From Bacteroidota bacterium (lineage in GTDB: Bacteria; Bacteroidota; Bacteroidia; AKYH767-A; OLB10), in the NCBI GenBank assembly GCA_016714535.1, contig JADKDR010000001.1, positions 434,001 to 498,000 on the forward strand: a DNA stretch of 64,000 nt. Reading direction: 5' to 3'. The stretch's first letter is position 1. Every line of letters starts with the position of its first letter. Made by a program: the position numbers and the translations under genes. A model generated the notes under the pieces. It had not been told where the DNA came from. It was given only the letters and a program-made list of their open reading frames with translations, and searched no databases. Shown piece by piece: positions 38,144 to 47,833 of this stretch.

Positions 38144-38174
38144 CAAATCTACTCATCATTAATATCATGTGCAA
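38144..38174 (-). promoter_or_regulatory. -33/-7 promoter of the Ycf48-like pseudogene
   Basis: Minus strand TTG (38174-38172), 20 bases, TAGATTTG (38151-38144), about 20 bases before the ATG. It is a close match to the Bacteroidota consensus, so the decayed gene may still be transcribed. Confidence 0.6.
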
Positions 38175-38230
38175 TGATGTAATCACTTCTTTACATATAA
38201 ATGGCAAAGCACATGCCTATGGCATGGCAA

Positions 38231-38803
38231 TCAGTTGAGTCGTCTCGAAATCAGATTTTGCAGTTTTTCGAAAAGTTGTAACGGTTTATATATACGCCAG
38301 TTTAAATCATCCATCTCACCTCCCGAAATAAAATAGCTATCAATATTATTTCGGTTCATTTCTCTGCGTACATGTTCGCGAAAATTAAGCATCACTAACC
38401 ACCCGTTATCATCTGCAAGGTCATCATACCACTCTTCGTAATAACAATCATCGCTTGCATGATAGTTTAATACATTCTCGCCTATAAAAATAAAGTGTTT
38501 GATACCCTGCGACATTAGTTCTTCGGCAATATCTCTTTTCAGGGTCATAATATCATTGTTTATGGCATCATTCCATTCTCCTATCATTTCGATAATGGCA
38601 AAGCCCAACTCATAATCTACAAAAAGCAATTTGATATACAGTGTTGGGGATCCTATATCATCCCATTGCGGGTGTATGTAATAATTGTATATCGTATTTG
38701 TAAATTCAAACTCGTTGTATTCGCGCCCAAAAAAAGGAGACCCCTCATCCATGGAAGCATCGTACAAATCGCGCCAGCGGTAATATGGCTCTATATCCTG
38801 CAT
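38231..38803 (-). CDS. Conserved-looking protein of unknown function
   Basis: 190 residues, acidic and aromatic-rich, without signal peptide or membrane helix, so cytoplasmic. Landmarks are FFGREYNEFEFTNTIYNYYIHPQWDDIGS, LLFVDYELGFAIIEMIGEW and HFIFIGENVLNYHASDDCYYEEWYDDL (given as separate landmarks). Good codon usage and a TACTTTTG -7 like element at 38819-38826 on the minus strand support a real gene. No family is recognised. Confidence 0.75.
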   Translation of the reverse strand: MQDIEPYYRWRDLYDASMDEGSPFFGREYNEFEFTNTIYNYYIHPQWDDIGSPTLYIKLLFVDYELGFAIIEMIGEWNDAINNDIMTLKRDIAEELMSQGIKHFIFIGENVLNYHASDDCYYEEWYDDLADDNGWLVMLNFREHVRREMNRNNIDSYFISGGEMDDLNWRIYKPLQLFEKLQNLISRRLN

Positions 38804-38914
38804 ATAATTATCTTAACGCAAAAGTACCGCAATTATTAACCAATTGTAAAGTCTTTATCTGCGAATTTATTTTTTTAAATATTTTTTTTGGGTACAGTAT
38901 TTTGTTTATTGCGA

Positions 38915-39439
38915 CTATTGTAAGTAGGCATAAACTTCGATATTAAGATAATTGCCGTGCATTTTTTCTGCATCTTTTAAAGTTCCTTCTAATGCAAACC
39001 CCAAACGAACAGGAATTTTTTTGCTTCGCTCATTGTCTGTTGCGCAGCGTATTTCTACCCGGTGTATATGATACACGTTATGCGCATGTTGCATGAGTGC
39101 CTTTGTGCAATCGGAAACAATTCCATTGCCTGCAAACTCTTCTCCAATCCAGTATCCAATCTCACAAGCGCAGTTGTAGGTGTCAATTTTATATAAACCA
39201 ATCCTGCCAACAATTTTATTTTCGAAAACAATAACAAATGCCTCTTCTGTGCCTTGTGCATATCGTTGCAAGGAGTTTTTTATAAAATTGGAAATAAAAC
39301 TTGAATCGTGCATGTGTTCAACCCATGGCAGCCATTTGCCAAGGTATGCTCTATTCCTATTTGCCAAATCATATAATGGTATGGCCTGATGCTGGGCTAA
39401 ACTTTCAAGATATATGTTGCTGCTTACATGTAGAACCAT
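38915..39439 (-). CDS. GNAT family N-acetyltransferase (RimJ/RimL-like)
   Basis: 174 residues with the GNAT layout: beta4 GRIGLYKID, the acetyl-CoA loop in IGYWIGEEFAGNGIVSDCTKAL (usual R/Q-G-x-G replaced by E-F-A-G-N-G), IHRVEIRCATDNERSKKIPVRLGF and a C-terminal ALEGTLKDAEKMHGNYLNIEVYAYL. The order matches the RimL subfamily, which acetylates ribosomal proteins or small amines. The substrate cannot be told. The predicted promoter overlaps its 5' end closely (see the promoter entry). Confidence 0.87.
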   Translation of the reverse strand: MVLHVSSNIYLESLAQHQAIPLYDLANRNRAYLGKWLPWVEHMHDSSFISNFIKNSLQRYAQGTEEAFVIVFENKIVGRIGLYKIDTYNCACEIGYWIGEEFAGNGIVSDCTKALMQHAHNVYHIHRVEIRCATDNERSKKIPVRLGFALEGTLKDAEKMHGNYLNIEVYAYLQ

Positions 39440-39443
39440 TTTA

Positions 39444-39472
39444 CAAAACTATTTCTTTTTTGCAAAGACAAA
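39444..39472 (-). promoter_or_regulatory. -33/-7 promoter very close to the GNAT start
   Basis: Minus strand TTTG (39472-39469), 17 bases, TAGTTTTG (39451-39444), ending only four bases before the ATG at 39439. If used, the mRNA would begin at or inside the start codon region (leaderless). Confidence 0.45.
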
Positions 39473-39504
39473 TTGCCTTTTGTTTGATGCAAATCAAAAC
39501 AAAA

Positions 39505-39540
39505 AAAACAGCCATCGCAACTTAAGCAATGGCTGTTTTT
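39505..39540. terminator. Bidirectional terminator after the M36 protease gene
   Basis: AAAACAGCCAT pairs with ATGGCTGTTTT around a 13-base loop, with A and T tracts on the two sides. It lies ~60 bases past the minus-strand stop at 39603. Confidence 0.8.
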
Positions 39541-39602
39541 AAAATTAGTATTTACTTTTTATCTCGGATTAAAATAAGCCTAACGTTTTACGATGGCACT
39601 TA

Positions 39603-42515
39603 TTAATGAATCACCGAAAACTTCTTTGAGCCGAATATTTTCTCGTTGCTTACTACTATCTGATACATACCTGCATCCAATGCCGCTATGTCAATAGTTT
39701 GCCTGTTCTTTCCTGTTGTTGAGGTAATAAACATAGAGCGAATTACTTTTCCTGCTACATCGTATATGGTCATGGTTACAGGCTCTGCGTTGTCTTGTTG
39801 CCAGCGGATAGACAATACATCTTGCGCTGGATTGGGGCTTACTGCAATGGCAGCATTGGCGTTTACTTCGTTTACAGAAAGTGGTGGACCATCCCAAATT
39901 ACCAGTTCATCTAAGGCGGCCTCCACTAAGCTTCCAGACGGATTAAGATTTGGATTCGGTATATCACTGGCAACAAATTTTACAGTAACATTATTGCTTG
40001 CTGTTATGTAATCAAGCGGTCTAAAAGCATATCTGCGCCAGCTGTTGTCTGAAACATTGGTGTATTCAATGGGTACATAGTTTACGCCATCGTTACTAAT
40101 GCTAACATCCCAAAAATCCTTGCCGGGGTTAGCACCAGCATCATTCACATACCAGCGGTAATAGCTAAAGGCCGGATTGGTATATTGTGTAAGGTCATAT
40201 ACTGGTGAAATAATGGTGGTAACACCACCATCAATATCAAATGATCCAATGCCGGTTCCCGGGTCGGCTTGTGTTACAGCACATGCAATTCCTCCTGGTG
40301 TTACCTGATTATCAGGCTGCACCAGAGCACCACTTGTAGTATATGTTCCAATAGGTACAGCTACTTCCCACATGCCTGTTGTGGCATCATCGTTAGGAAG
40401 GCCTATGGTCCAGTTGCCTTGCAGGTTGTCAAAATCCTCGTTACTCAACTGTGTATATCCTACCAAAATATAATAAGGAATATTTGCATTGGTATCGTTG
40501 GCACTGAAAGGCAATACACTCACTGCACTGCCACTGCTATCTTCGGCTACAAGATAGTATGCTACCAATGTACCACCCGGCTGTCCGGGTATTTGTCCCT
40601 GATAATTATTGCCACCAGTGTTAGCCAATGGAAATTGATTCCATGTAGTTTGGTTATTGAGGCGGTAATATCCACTTACTCCTTTAAGGCCAAACCAAGG
40701 AAACTGCGAGGTATAACTCAAGGTGGCATCTACCGTAATAGGTGCCCATCCATTATTGTTCTTTAATTCTGTGTGTGCAAAATTTACATTTTGAATTAAG
40801 TATATTCCATGATCCGCAAATGCATCTAAAATTTCATTTAAGTGTGGCGTTCCATTATTTAAATTTCCATCATTATCGTCTACGGTAATTGCTTCAATAA
40901 GCACATCGGTATACAGTGCTCCTTCGCTGCCATTAGGTCCGGTAATACCGGCATCATAGGTTTGCTTAAATATATCTACAGACAATTGAAGATCGTTTAA
41001 ATAAAGTCCAAGATCCCACCAGGCACCGGCTATAATTTCGCCATCTGCATGCACCTGACCAACAAGATCCTGAGGATAAACTTTCTTATTGACATCATAC
41101 CTGCGTACAAAGCCTTGAGCATTATTTGTAAAAAATCCAATTCCCAATACAGGACTGCCCGTAATTCCTAAAGCCCAAATATCTGCATATCCTTCGCCCA
41201 TAGCACCATTACCAAATGAGGTGCCTATCGATTGATAATATTTATCGTTTATGCCATGCCCGTATTCATGATAAACTACATCGGTTACAGTTGATGTAGC
41301 ATTACAACCACCACCTGCATCAAAAAAGTTAATAGATGACCCATCATAAAAAGCATTACACGAACCAGTAACATCAATATTGGTTGGCAAAGAAAAATCC
41401 ATACCTGTAAAATTCGGAAACTTGCTTTTACAATAATCGTGTACGACATTCACGGCTGCATAGGCCGACATTTCCTTATCATTTGAATTATTATCAAAAC
41501 TAATATTATTTACACCCGGAGTAATTTGTTGTGTAAATTGAGGCACAACACTGTTGGTTCTTGTGGTGCTCCACAACCCTTCTAAATAAAATGTTGCATT
41601 TATAGCTGCAGTGTTGCTAAGGCCTAAATATCCTATTGAATCGGTATTGTAATTTGTTCCTCCTACATTGACACGCATATTGGCTAATGGCAAAAATTGA
41701 GTTGGATTATAATTATGAGTTGGATAATAGGTGCCCTTTACATGAACATCCATGTTTGCATGACATACTTCATTGGCACGGTAAAGGATTTGACCACTAT
41801 GTGCATCAATAAGCGTTAGATATCTCGAAGGCACTTTGTATTCACTCATAGTTGAAACGGTTGCCTTATAAACTAATTTAAATTCGTAAGAACCTACAAA
41901 AGGAACAGGAAGTATATATAGAGAGGCATCGGCAGTATAGTTAACTACGGGGTAAACCATATCTTTTTTTGCAATTACTTCAATTTGAGCAGGCGATAGT
42001 TTAGGTGAAACATCAACACTTATTTTTGAAAATACATCCAAACCAAAAGTAATAATGCTGTTATCGGCAAGCATTTTAATATAGGCATCGCTCCATAACA
42101 CTTCTAATCCCTTATGACGCTGTATAAAATGCAGATAGTTAAATCTGGTATTAGATACCGAACTTCGTAATTCGAGTTCATTAATTGGTAATGAAAAAGC
42201 AGCAAGGTCATTTGACATAAACTGCATAGCTATTTCTGAAGCCGCACCGGTATAACCGGTATGTATGGCATTGCCATAGGCACGTTGTGGCAAAGCATTG
42301 TCTTCATTGAAGGTAACACCCCAACCGGCATGCTTGCTCAAAAAAGATTGCCATGATGGCGCGTTGCGCAATTGCTGCTGCACTTGCATGTTTGCAGTGC
42401 GTTTTGTTTTCGTGATAAATGTTTTGTTCAATGGGTCGCTTTCATGCACATGACCTTGCGAATTGGCAATCATAAACGACAATAACAAAAACATTGCTGT
42501 CAGATTTTTTTTCAT
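39603..42515 (-). CDS. Secreted M36-type (fungalysin-like) zinc metallopeptidase with T9SS tail
   Basis: The start is placed at ATG 42515, which opens the signal peptide MKKNLTAMFLLLSFMIANSQG; upstream in-frame residues do not look like a signal. A thermolysin/fungalysin propeptide occupies ~60-270. The zinc site is VVYHEYGHGIND (H-E-x-x-H) with the third ligand in GAMGEGYADIW. A beta-sandwich domain follows the protease domain (FDIDGGVTTIISPVYDL, AFSYYRWYVND, WRRYAFRPLDYI), then a type A sorting domain (IAVSPNPAQDVLSIRW... AGMYQIVVSNEKIFGSKKFSVIH). About 970 residues. Exported protease for protein degradation or processing. A -7 like TATATTTG is at 42550-42557 on the minus strand. Confidence 0.92.
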   Translation of the reverse strand: MKKNLTAMFLLLSFMIANSQGHVHESDPLNKTFITKTKRTANMQVQQQLRNAPSWQSFLSKHAGWGVTFNEDNALPQRAYGNAIHTGYTGAASEIAMQFMSNDLAAFSLPINELELRSSVSNTRFNYLHFIQRHKGLEVLWSDAYIKMLADNSIITFGLDVFSKISVDVSPKLSPAQIEVIAKKDMVYPVVNYTADASLYILPVPFVGSYEFKLVYKATVSTMSEYKVPSRYLTLIDAHSGQILYRANEVCHANMDVHVKGTYYPTHNYNPTQFLPLANMRVNVGGTNYNTDSIGYLGLSNTAAINATFYLEGLWSTTRTNSVVPQFTQQITPGVNNISFDNNSNDKEMSAYAAVNVVHDYCKSKFPNFTGMDFSLPTNIDVTGSCNAFYDGSSINFFDAGGGCNATSTVTDVVYHEYGHGINDKYYQSIGTSFGNGAMGEGYADIWALGITGSPVLGIGFFTNNAQGFVRRYDVNKKVYPQDLVGQVHADGEIIAGAWWDLGLYLNDLQLSVDIFKQTYDAGITGPNGSEGALYTDVLIEAITVDDNDGNLNNGTPHLNEILDAFADHGIYLIQNVNFAHTELKNNNGWAPITVDATLSYTSQFPWFGLKGVSGYYRLNNQTTWNQFPLANTGGNNYQGQIPGQPGGTLVAYYLVAEDSSGSAVSVLPFSANDTNANIPYYILVGYTQLSNEDFDNLQGNWTIGLPNDDATTGMWEVAVPIGTYTTSGALVQPDNQVTPGGIACAVTQADPGTGIGSFDIDGGVTTIISPVYDLTQYTNPAFSYYRWYVNDAGANPGKDFWDVSISNDGVNYVPIEYTNVSDNSWRRYAFRPLDYITASNNVTVKFVASDIPNPNLNPSGSLVEAALDELVIWDGPPLSVNEVNANAAIAVSPNPAQDVLSIRWQQDNAEPVTMTIYDVAGKVIRSMFITSTTGKNRQTIDIAALDAGMYQIVVSNEKIFGSKKFSVIH

Positions 42516-42970
42516 ATTTTTTAAATTAGTATTTAATTGTTTGGTAGCGCAAATATAACACAAATCATATATTGTATCTTGACTAAAGAGCGTTGGGTAG
42601 TTTTTTTTTTCAATGCTTTGGATCTCAGCCATTAAGCATTGGCTGTTCCAAATAATGAGAAAGGCAGGATGTAATACATTGACCACGTATCTGCCAATAA
42701 GCCTTGACGATTTTCATGCTTGATGTTGCGCAATCGCACTATGATTGGTTTTTTGATATTAGCAGCTAAAGTGCCAAGCATGCTTTTGCCATTTGCAAAA
42801 AAAGTCGTACCTGTTTGTTGGAAATTTTTCATGTTTTACTGCTATCTATTATATCATAAAGTATACGTGCAATTCTGTCAGTTTGGTGGATTGCAGCAAA
42901 CTAAATACATCATACAATATTTATCTCTTCAAATAAACAAAAAGAGATTTAAAAAGTTTAACATTGCCAC
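42516..42970. other. Divergent intergenic region, M36 protease / pdxJ
   Basis: 455 bases. It contains the -7 like element of the protease gene. A 66-codon minus-strand frame (42632-42832, starts MKNFQQTG) is open but has no recognisable motif, and I do not call it a gene. Nothing else is evident. Confidence 0.4.
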
Positions 42971-43684
42971 ATGACAAAGTTGAGTGTAAATATTAATAAG
43001 CTTGCCACCCTACGAAATGCTCGAGGTGGCAATAATCCTGATTTACTAAAAGCCGCTATAGACATAGAAAGTTACGGGGCTGATGGAATTACGGTTCATC
43101 CACGACCTGACGAGCGTCACATCCGTTATGCCGATGTGTATGAATTAAAAAAGATAGTAACCACTGAATTCAACATTGAAGGGTATCCTGACGACCGATT
43201 TTTACAATTAGTTCATGATGTTAAACCGCATCAGGTAACGCTGGTGCCCGATGCTCCTGATGTGCTAACAAGTAACAATGGTTGGGATGTTATCGCCAAT
43301 AAAAAAATGTTGCAATCCATTATAACCGATTTGCAAAAAGCAGGTATGCGAGTGTCAATTTTCATGAACCCTGATGCAGACATGATGGAACATGCAGGAA
43401 ATACCGGCACCAATCGTGTTGAGCTTTATACCGAAGCATATGCAACGCATTATGCACAAAGGCGAGAACTGGCAATAGCCAATTATCTGAACGCAGCAAA
43501 GGTAGCATTCGGGCATGGCTTGGGCATTAACGCAGGCCATGACCTTGACTTGCATAACCTAAAATATTTTGCACAGCATATTCCCAACTTACTCGAAGTC
43601 AGCATTGGGCATGCGTTAATTTGCGATGCTATTTACTACGGCCTGCAGAATGCAGTGCCTATGTATAAACGATTATTGCAGTAG
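42971..43684 (+). CDS. pdxJ: Pyridoxine 5'-phosphate synthase PdxJ
   Basis: TIM-barrel enzyme condensing 3-amino-1-phosphohydroxyacetone phosphate with 1-deoxyxylulose 5-phosphate to make PNP, the last de novo step of vitamin B6 synthesis. Typical motifs: LSVNINKLATLRNARGG, GADGITVHPRPDERHI (the His and Glu active residues), QVTLVPDAPDVLTSNNGWD, RVSIFMNPD, RVELYTEAYA, FGHGLGINAGHDLDLHNL and EVSIGHALI. The 237-residue length is normal. It starts ATG 42971 and seems to be transcribed alone. Confidence 0.97.
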   Translation: MTKLSVNINKLATLRNARGGNNPDLLKAAIDIESYGADGITVHPRPDERHIRYADVYELKKIVTTEFNIEGYPDDRFLQLVHDVKPHQVTLVPDAPDVLTSNNGWDVIANKKMLQSIITDLQKAGMRVSIFMNPDADMMEHAGNTGTNRVELYTEAYATHYAQRRELAIANYLNAAKVAFGHGLGINAGHDLDLHNLKYFAQHIPNLLEVSIGHALICDAIYYGLQNAVPMYKRLLQ

Positions 43685-43938
43685 CCAAACTACTGCTATA
43701 TTAATATAAATCAGATTGATACAAGAAAACGGTCACGTGCAAATTTCAAAGCAGACCTTTTTCCTTTGTAACCGCGGCCAAAGCTTTGAGCTTACAAAGG
43801 CTGGTAGAAGAAGTTTCCAAAAATAATTGGGCTCAAAAATTATTAACACACAATTCAATTAAAACAAAAGCCTTAATATTGTGGTTTAAATAATAATACA
43901 TCCTTAATTGGATGATTCAGAAAAATTTCAGTTTACTT

Positions 43939-45783
43939 ATGGATAAGCAGACACAAACCCTTCAACAGGTAATTATCAAATTTGCAGGAGACAGTGGCGA
44001 TGGTATGCAACTTACCGGCACACAATTTACAAATACGACTGCCTTGTTTGGAAATGACTTAAGTACATTTCCTGATTTTCCGGCAGAGATACGTGCACCT
44101 CAAGGAACATTAGCTGGTGTTTCGGGGTATCAGCTGCATTTTGGTTCGGTCAACATATACACTCCAGGTGACAGCTGCGATGTACTTGTAACCATGAATG
44201 CCGCAGGCCTAAAAGCAAATATAAAAAATGTAAAAAAAGGAGGCACCATCATTGCCAATACAGATGGCTTTGATCCAAAAAACCTACGATTGGCCCACAT
44301 ACCCGAAGCTGAAAATCCGATAGAAAATGGATCGCTGGATGGGTACAAGCTTATAAAAATTGATGTAACCAAACTTACCCGCAGTGCACTCGAAGGCAGC
44401 GGCCTTGGAACCAAAGAGATTGATCGCAGTAAAAATATGTTTGTGTTAGGATTCCTTTATTGGATGTATAACCGTGACCTTACCCTGTCGATAAAATTTC
44501 TTGAAGAAAAATTTTCAAAGAAGCCGGATATACTTGCCGCCAATATTAAGTTGTTGCAAGCAGGTTATGCATATGGTGAAACAACGGAGACTATCGAAAC
44601 ACGCTTTCAGGTAAATCCTGCGCCTATGAAGCCCGGCATTTACCGCAATATTATGGGCAATCAGGCATTGGCTATAGGTCTGGTAGCTGCAAGTGAGCAA
44701 AGTAAGCTGCCACTTTTTTATGGAACCTATCCTATAACTCCGGCTTCCGATATTTTGCACGAATTATCTAAATATAAAAATTTCGGAGTACGCACTTTTC
44801 AGGCAGAAGATGAGATAGCAGCAATTTGCAGTGCTATTGGAGCAAGTTTTGGCGGTGCCTTGGGAATTACTGCCTCGTCAGGTCCGGGTATAGCCTTAAA
44901 GGGCGAAGCTATGGGCCTTGCAGTCATGCTCGAATTACCTTTGGTAATTTGCAATATACAACGTGGTGGACCCTCTACCGGCCTGCCAACCAAAACCGAA
45001 CAAAGCGATTTGTTGCAAGCCATGTATGGCCGCAATGGAGAAGCACCTATGCCTGTGATAGCTGCATCAACACCAGCCGATTGCTTTCATGTAGCATTAG
45101 AAGCTTGCCGCATAGCAGTTGAGTTTATGACCCCGGTAATGTTACTTAGCGATGGTTACATTGCAAATGGAGCCGAACCATGGCAGTTTCCGCAACAAAA
45201 AGATTTGCCCGCTATAAACGTTTCTTTTTTACAAGAGAAAAATGGGGATAAATTTTTGCCATACAAGCGTGATGAAAAGCTATCACGTCCTTGGGCAATT
45301 CCCGGCACTCCGGGCTTAGAGCATCGCATTGGTGGATTAGAAAAACAACACGAAACAGGAAACATTAGTTACGACAATGAGAATCATGAGTTCATGGTAA
45401 AATTGCGTCAGAGTAAGGTTGATAAAGTGGCCGATTATATTCCGTTGCAAAAAATGGATAATGGAAATGAAAAAGGAAAATTGCTGGTAGTTGGTTGGGG
45501 AAGCACCTATGGCGCCATAAAAAGTGCAGTATTGCAGGCGCGTGCCAAAGGATACGATGTTAGTCATGCACATATAAAATACATTTCGCCTTTCCCAAAA
45601 AACTTAGGAGAGTTGTTTTATAATTTCGAAAAAATACTTGTTCCCGAAATGAACACAGGGCAATTAATCATGATGATTCGCAGTAAATTCCTGGTGCCTG
45701 CTGTTGGGTTAAATAAAATAAAAGGAATTCCATTTGAAGCAGGTGAGATTTTAAATAAAATAGAAGAAATGATAGGGCAATAA
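43939..45783 (+). CDS. korA: 2-oxoacid:acceptor oxidoreductase alpha subunit (KorA, fused gamma-alpha)
   Basis: Large subunit of a ferredoxin-linked 2-oxoglutarate (or related 2-oxoacid) oxidoreductase. The gamma domain is at the N-terminus (FAGDSGDGMQLTG, FPAEIRAPQGTLAGVSGYQLHF), then the pyrimidine-binding alpha domain (NQALAIGLVAASEQSKLPLFYGTYPITPASDILHEL by landmarks GTYPITPASD and FQAEDEIAAI, then SSGPGIALKGEA, RGGPSTGLPTKTEQSDL) and the C-terminal domain (GWGSTYGAI, YISPFPKNLGE). ATG 43939 (MDKQTQ) is preferred over 43912. It is followed after 119 bases by korB. 2-Oxoglutarate as substrate is inferred from family. Confidence 0.93.
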   Translation: MDKQTQTLQQVIIKFAGDSGDGMQLTGTQFTNTTALFGNDLSTFPDFPAEIRAPQGTLAGVSGYQLHFGSVNIYTPGDSCDVLVTMNAAGLKANIKNVKKGGTIIANTDGFDPKNLRLAHIPEAENPIENGSLDGYKLIKIDVTKLTRSALEGSGLGTKEIDRSKNMFVLGFLYWMYNRDLTLSIKFLEEKFSKKPDILAANIKLLQAGYAYGETTETIETRFQVNPAPMKPGIYRNIMGNQALAIGLVAASEQSKLPLFYGTYPITPASDILHELSKYKNFGVRTFQAEDEIAAICSAIGASFGGALGITASSGPGIALKGEAMGLAVMLELPLVICNIQRGGPSTGLPTKTEQSDLLQAMYGRNGEAPMPVIAASTPADCFHVALEACRIAVEFMTPVMLLSDGYIANGAEPWQFPQQKDLPAINVSFLQEKNGDKFLPYKRDEKLSRPWAIPGTPGLEHRIGGLEKQHETGNISYDNENHEFMVKLRQSKVDKVADYIPLQKMDNGNEKGKLLVVGWGSTYGAIKSAVLQARAKGYDVSHAHIKYISPFPKNLGELFYNFEKILVPEMNTGQLIMMIRSKFLVPAVGLNKIKGIPFEAGEILNKIEEMIGQ

Positions 45784-45902
45784 TTGATTGCATGCCAAGA
45801 AAAAACTTTCGTAAACAGGGAATGGCGAATACGAAATGAAAATCAGATTTTAAGCCATTCAAAAAAAATAAAATGAAACCAGAATTAAAGAAATACTAAG
45901 AT

Positions 45903-46940
45903 ATGTCAAGCAAGCCAAATTCGTTAACGACCTTTACGTCAAAAGAATTAGTAACCGATCAGGATGTGCGCTGGTGTCCGGGGTGTGGAGATTACTCCAT
46001 TTTAAAACAGGCACAAACTGTTATTCCTGAATTAGGAATACCACGCGAGAATATTGTATTTATATCCGGTATAGGATGTTCATCGCGCTTTCCCTATTAT
46101 ATGGAAACATATGGCATGCACAGCATACATGGCCGTGCTATGGCATTTGCCAGTGGAATTAAAAGTACCCGGCCAGAATTAAGCATATGGGTAGTAACAG
46201 GCGATGGCGATGCCATGTCGATTGGCGGCAACCATTTTATACATATGATGCGCAGAAATTTTAATCTGAATATTCTGTTATTCAATAATCAGATTTATGG
46301 ATTAACCAAAGGGCAGTATTCACCAACTAGCGAAGAGGGCAAAATCACAAAGTCGACACCTTATGGCTCACTCGATCATCCTTTTAATCCAATAGCACTT
46401 GCTATGGGCGCTGATGCCACCTTTGTAGCACGCAGTATGGATCGCGATCCGGTACATTTGAAAGATATGCTTCGCAAAGCACATGCTCATAAGGGCGCCT
46501 CGTTTGTCGAGATTTATCAAAACTGCAATGTTTTTAACGATGGTACATTTGAAATTTTTACCGAAAAATCTTCGAAGAAGCAAGAGACCTTAATGATAGA
46601 ACATGGCAAACCACTTGTGTTTGGCGCTACTAGTGAAAAGGGAATCAAGCTTGATGGATTTACACCAACCATTGTTGATATTGGTGACAGCGTTAGTGTT
46701 GACGATTTATGGGTGCATGATGAAACCGACCGTGTAAAGGCGGGAATCATTTCTCGCTTTTTTGATAATCCAATGACTGACGGACATTTTCCACGTCCAT
46801 TTGGAATTTTCTGGCGCGAAAACCGCAAGTGCTACGAAGATGATTTGAATCAACAAATACAAGATGTGATAACTAAAAAAGGGAATGGCAAACTAGATGA
46901 CTTGCTGCGTGGCAGGGATGTTTGGGAAATCAAAGCCTAA
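45903..46940 (+). CDS. korB: 2-oxoacid:acceptor oxidoreductase beta subunit (KorB)
   Basis: 345 residues. Carries the thiamine diphosphate/Fe-S side: WCPGCGDYSIL, GIGCSSRFPYY, HGRAMAFASGIK, the ThDP-Mg motif VVTGDGDAMSIGG...NFNLNILLFNN, and YGLTKGQYSPTS. Pairs with KorA to form the CoA-acylating, ferredoxin-reducing complex. A C-terminal extension (FTPTIVDIGDSVSVDD... RRFF-like) ends in LRGRDVWEIKA, usual for Bacteroidota KorB. The two genes are in one transcript unit, followed by the hairpin at 46976-47011. Confidence 0.94.
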   Translation: MSSKPNSLTTFTSKELVTDQDVRWCPGCGDYSILKQAQTVIPELGIPRENIVFISGIGCSSRFPYYMETYGMHSIHGRAMAFASGIKSTRPELSIWVVTGDGDAMSIGGNHFIHMMRRNFNLNILLFNNQIYGLTKGQYSPTSEEGKITKSTPYGSLDHPFNPIALAMGADATFVARSMDRDPVHLKDMLRKAHAHKGASFVEIYQNCNVFNDGTFEIFTEKSSKKQETLMIEHGKPLVFGATSEKGIKLDGFTPTIVDIGDSVSVDDLWVHDETDRVKAGIISRFFDNPMTDGHFPRPFGIFWRENRKCYEDDLNQQIQDVITKKGNGKLDDLLRGRDVWEIKA

Positions 46941-46975
46941 AATATTTTTTTAGTAAACTAAAAATAAAAATTTTG

Positions 46976-47350
46976 GCGGTGATGTCGTTTGGGTTGACAG
47001 TCACCGCTTTGAATTAAAACTACCCCTTTTAATTTTTTATATGATTGAAAAGTATCATTGTCAATTTTTTTGTAGTGCTTTCAAGTACAATGTAATAACG
47101 ATTGACTTTATACTTTGTTTTATTGTTAAGCATTTTTTAACGGTACTAAGTTTTTGCCTCTTTGTATAATAGTACGAACGCATTTCATAGTTCGTTAGTG
47201 CATATTCAAATTTTTTTTTATTTTTAAAGCAAGTTCAATTTAACATTTAAACGTTGGCTGATTTGTACTTCTGGTTTCTATTTAGGTATTGCGCAAATCA
47301 AGCGGATAGCATTTCAAAATCAACTGCTGCTTTCCGTCCGCAGTTGAAAT
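46976..47350 (-). pseudogene. Decayed duplicate of the tonB 3' end plus its non-coding flank
   Basis: 46976-47221 aligns along its length with 47840-48085 (same order of blocks: GCGGTGATGTCGTTTGG, GAATTAAAACTACCCCTTTT, TTGTAGTGCTT, TTTTATTGTTAAGCATT, TTGCCTCTTTGTAT, GTACGAACGCATTTCA). 47222-47350 aligns with the last ~130 bases of tonB (CTGGTTTCCATTTAGGCAT vs CTGGTTTCTATTTAGGTAT, and TTCAAAATCAACTGCTGCT vs TTCAAAATCAGCTGCTCCT), but read on the minus strand it has several stops, for example at the Trp of IMPKWKPG. So the coding part is dead while the non-coding flank is better preserved. The hairpin at its korB-proximal end (GCGGTGA...TCACCGC) may terminate korB. Confidence 0.75.
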
Positions 47351-47642
47351 GTATATGGTTAATAATTTTGTAAAACAAAAAAGTTCCAGGAGGCTATAAA
47401 ATCAAAATCGAATTCATGTTGCTTTTTTATTGCAGAAACTTCCAGCTACATATTTTGAATTTTTTACTTCATAGAGAATCCGATAAAAATAATTTTTCAT
47501 TCAGTTCATTAATTATTCTTAGAAGATAGCAGGCCATCCTATAGTTGACGTGAGCTGCAAGCTTATGCTAGCCATGCTAATGTTTAATAAAACTAACAGT
47601 AACAGAATTTTGAAAACAAGAAAACTAGAAGATAAATTATTT

Positions 47643-47671
47643 GCTGGGACGAGCTAAACGCTCGCGCCAGC
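47643..47671. repeat. Symmetric hairpin GCTGG-GA-CGAGC-loop-GCTCG-CG-CCAGC
   Basis: Two five-bp stems separated by a two-base internal mismatch and closed by a TAAAC loop. No T tract, so not a terminator. Its form is like small dispersed palindromic repeats, but only one copy is in this window. Confidence 0.5.
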
Positions 47672-47778
47672 AGCGGATCTAGATGAGGATATTTCATTAC
47701 AAGGCCTATTAAAAAATCTATAAACGCCTTTACCTTTTATTTGAAGTAAAAGATTTTCTTGGTTACCTATAAATAAGG

Positions 47779-47804
47779 AATCCGAATTACTTCGGATTTT
47801 TTTG
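47779..47804 (+). terminator. Intrinsic terminator on the + strand without an upstream gene
   Basis: AATCCGAA-TTAC-TTCGGATT followed by TTTTTG. It points to a + strand transcript from 47350-47780, where no ORF is convincing; the rest of that stretch is AT-rich sequence. Confidence 0.65.
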
Positions 47805-47833
47805 TCTTTGTTGCAACTTAAATATGCACCAAT

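Noticed and set aside
42632..42832. 66-codon minus-strand ORF between the M36 protease and pdxJ
   Set aside because: No motif, no good start signal and an overlapping open frame on the other strand; kept only as a note in the intergenic entry.
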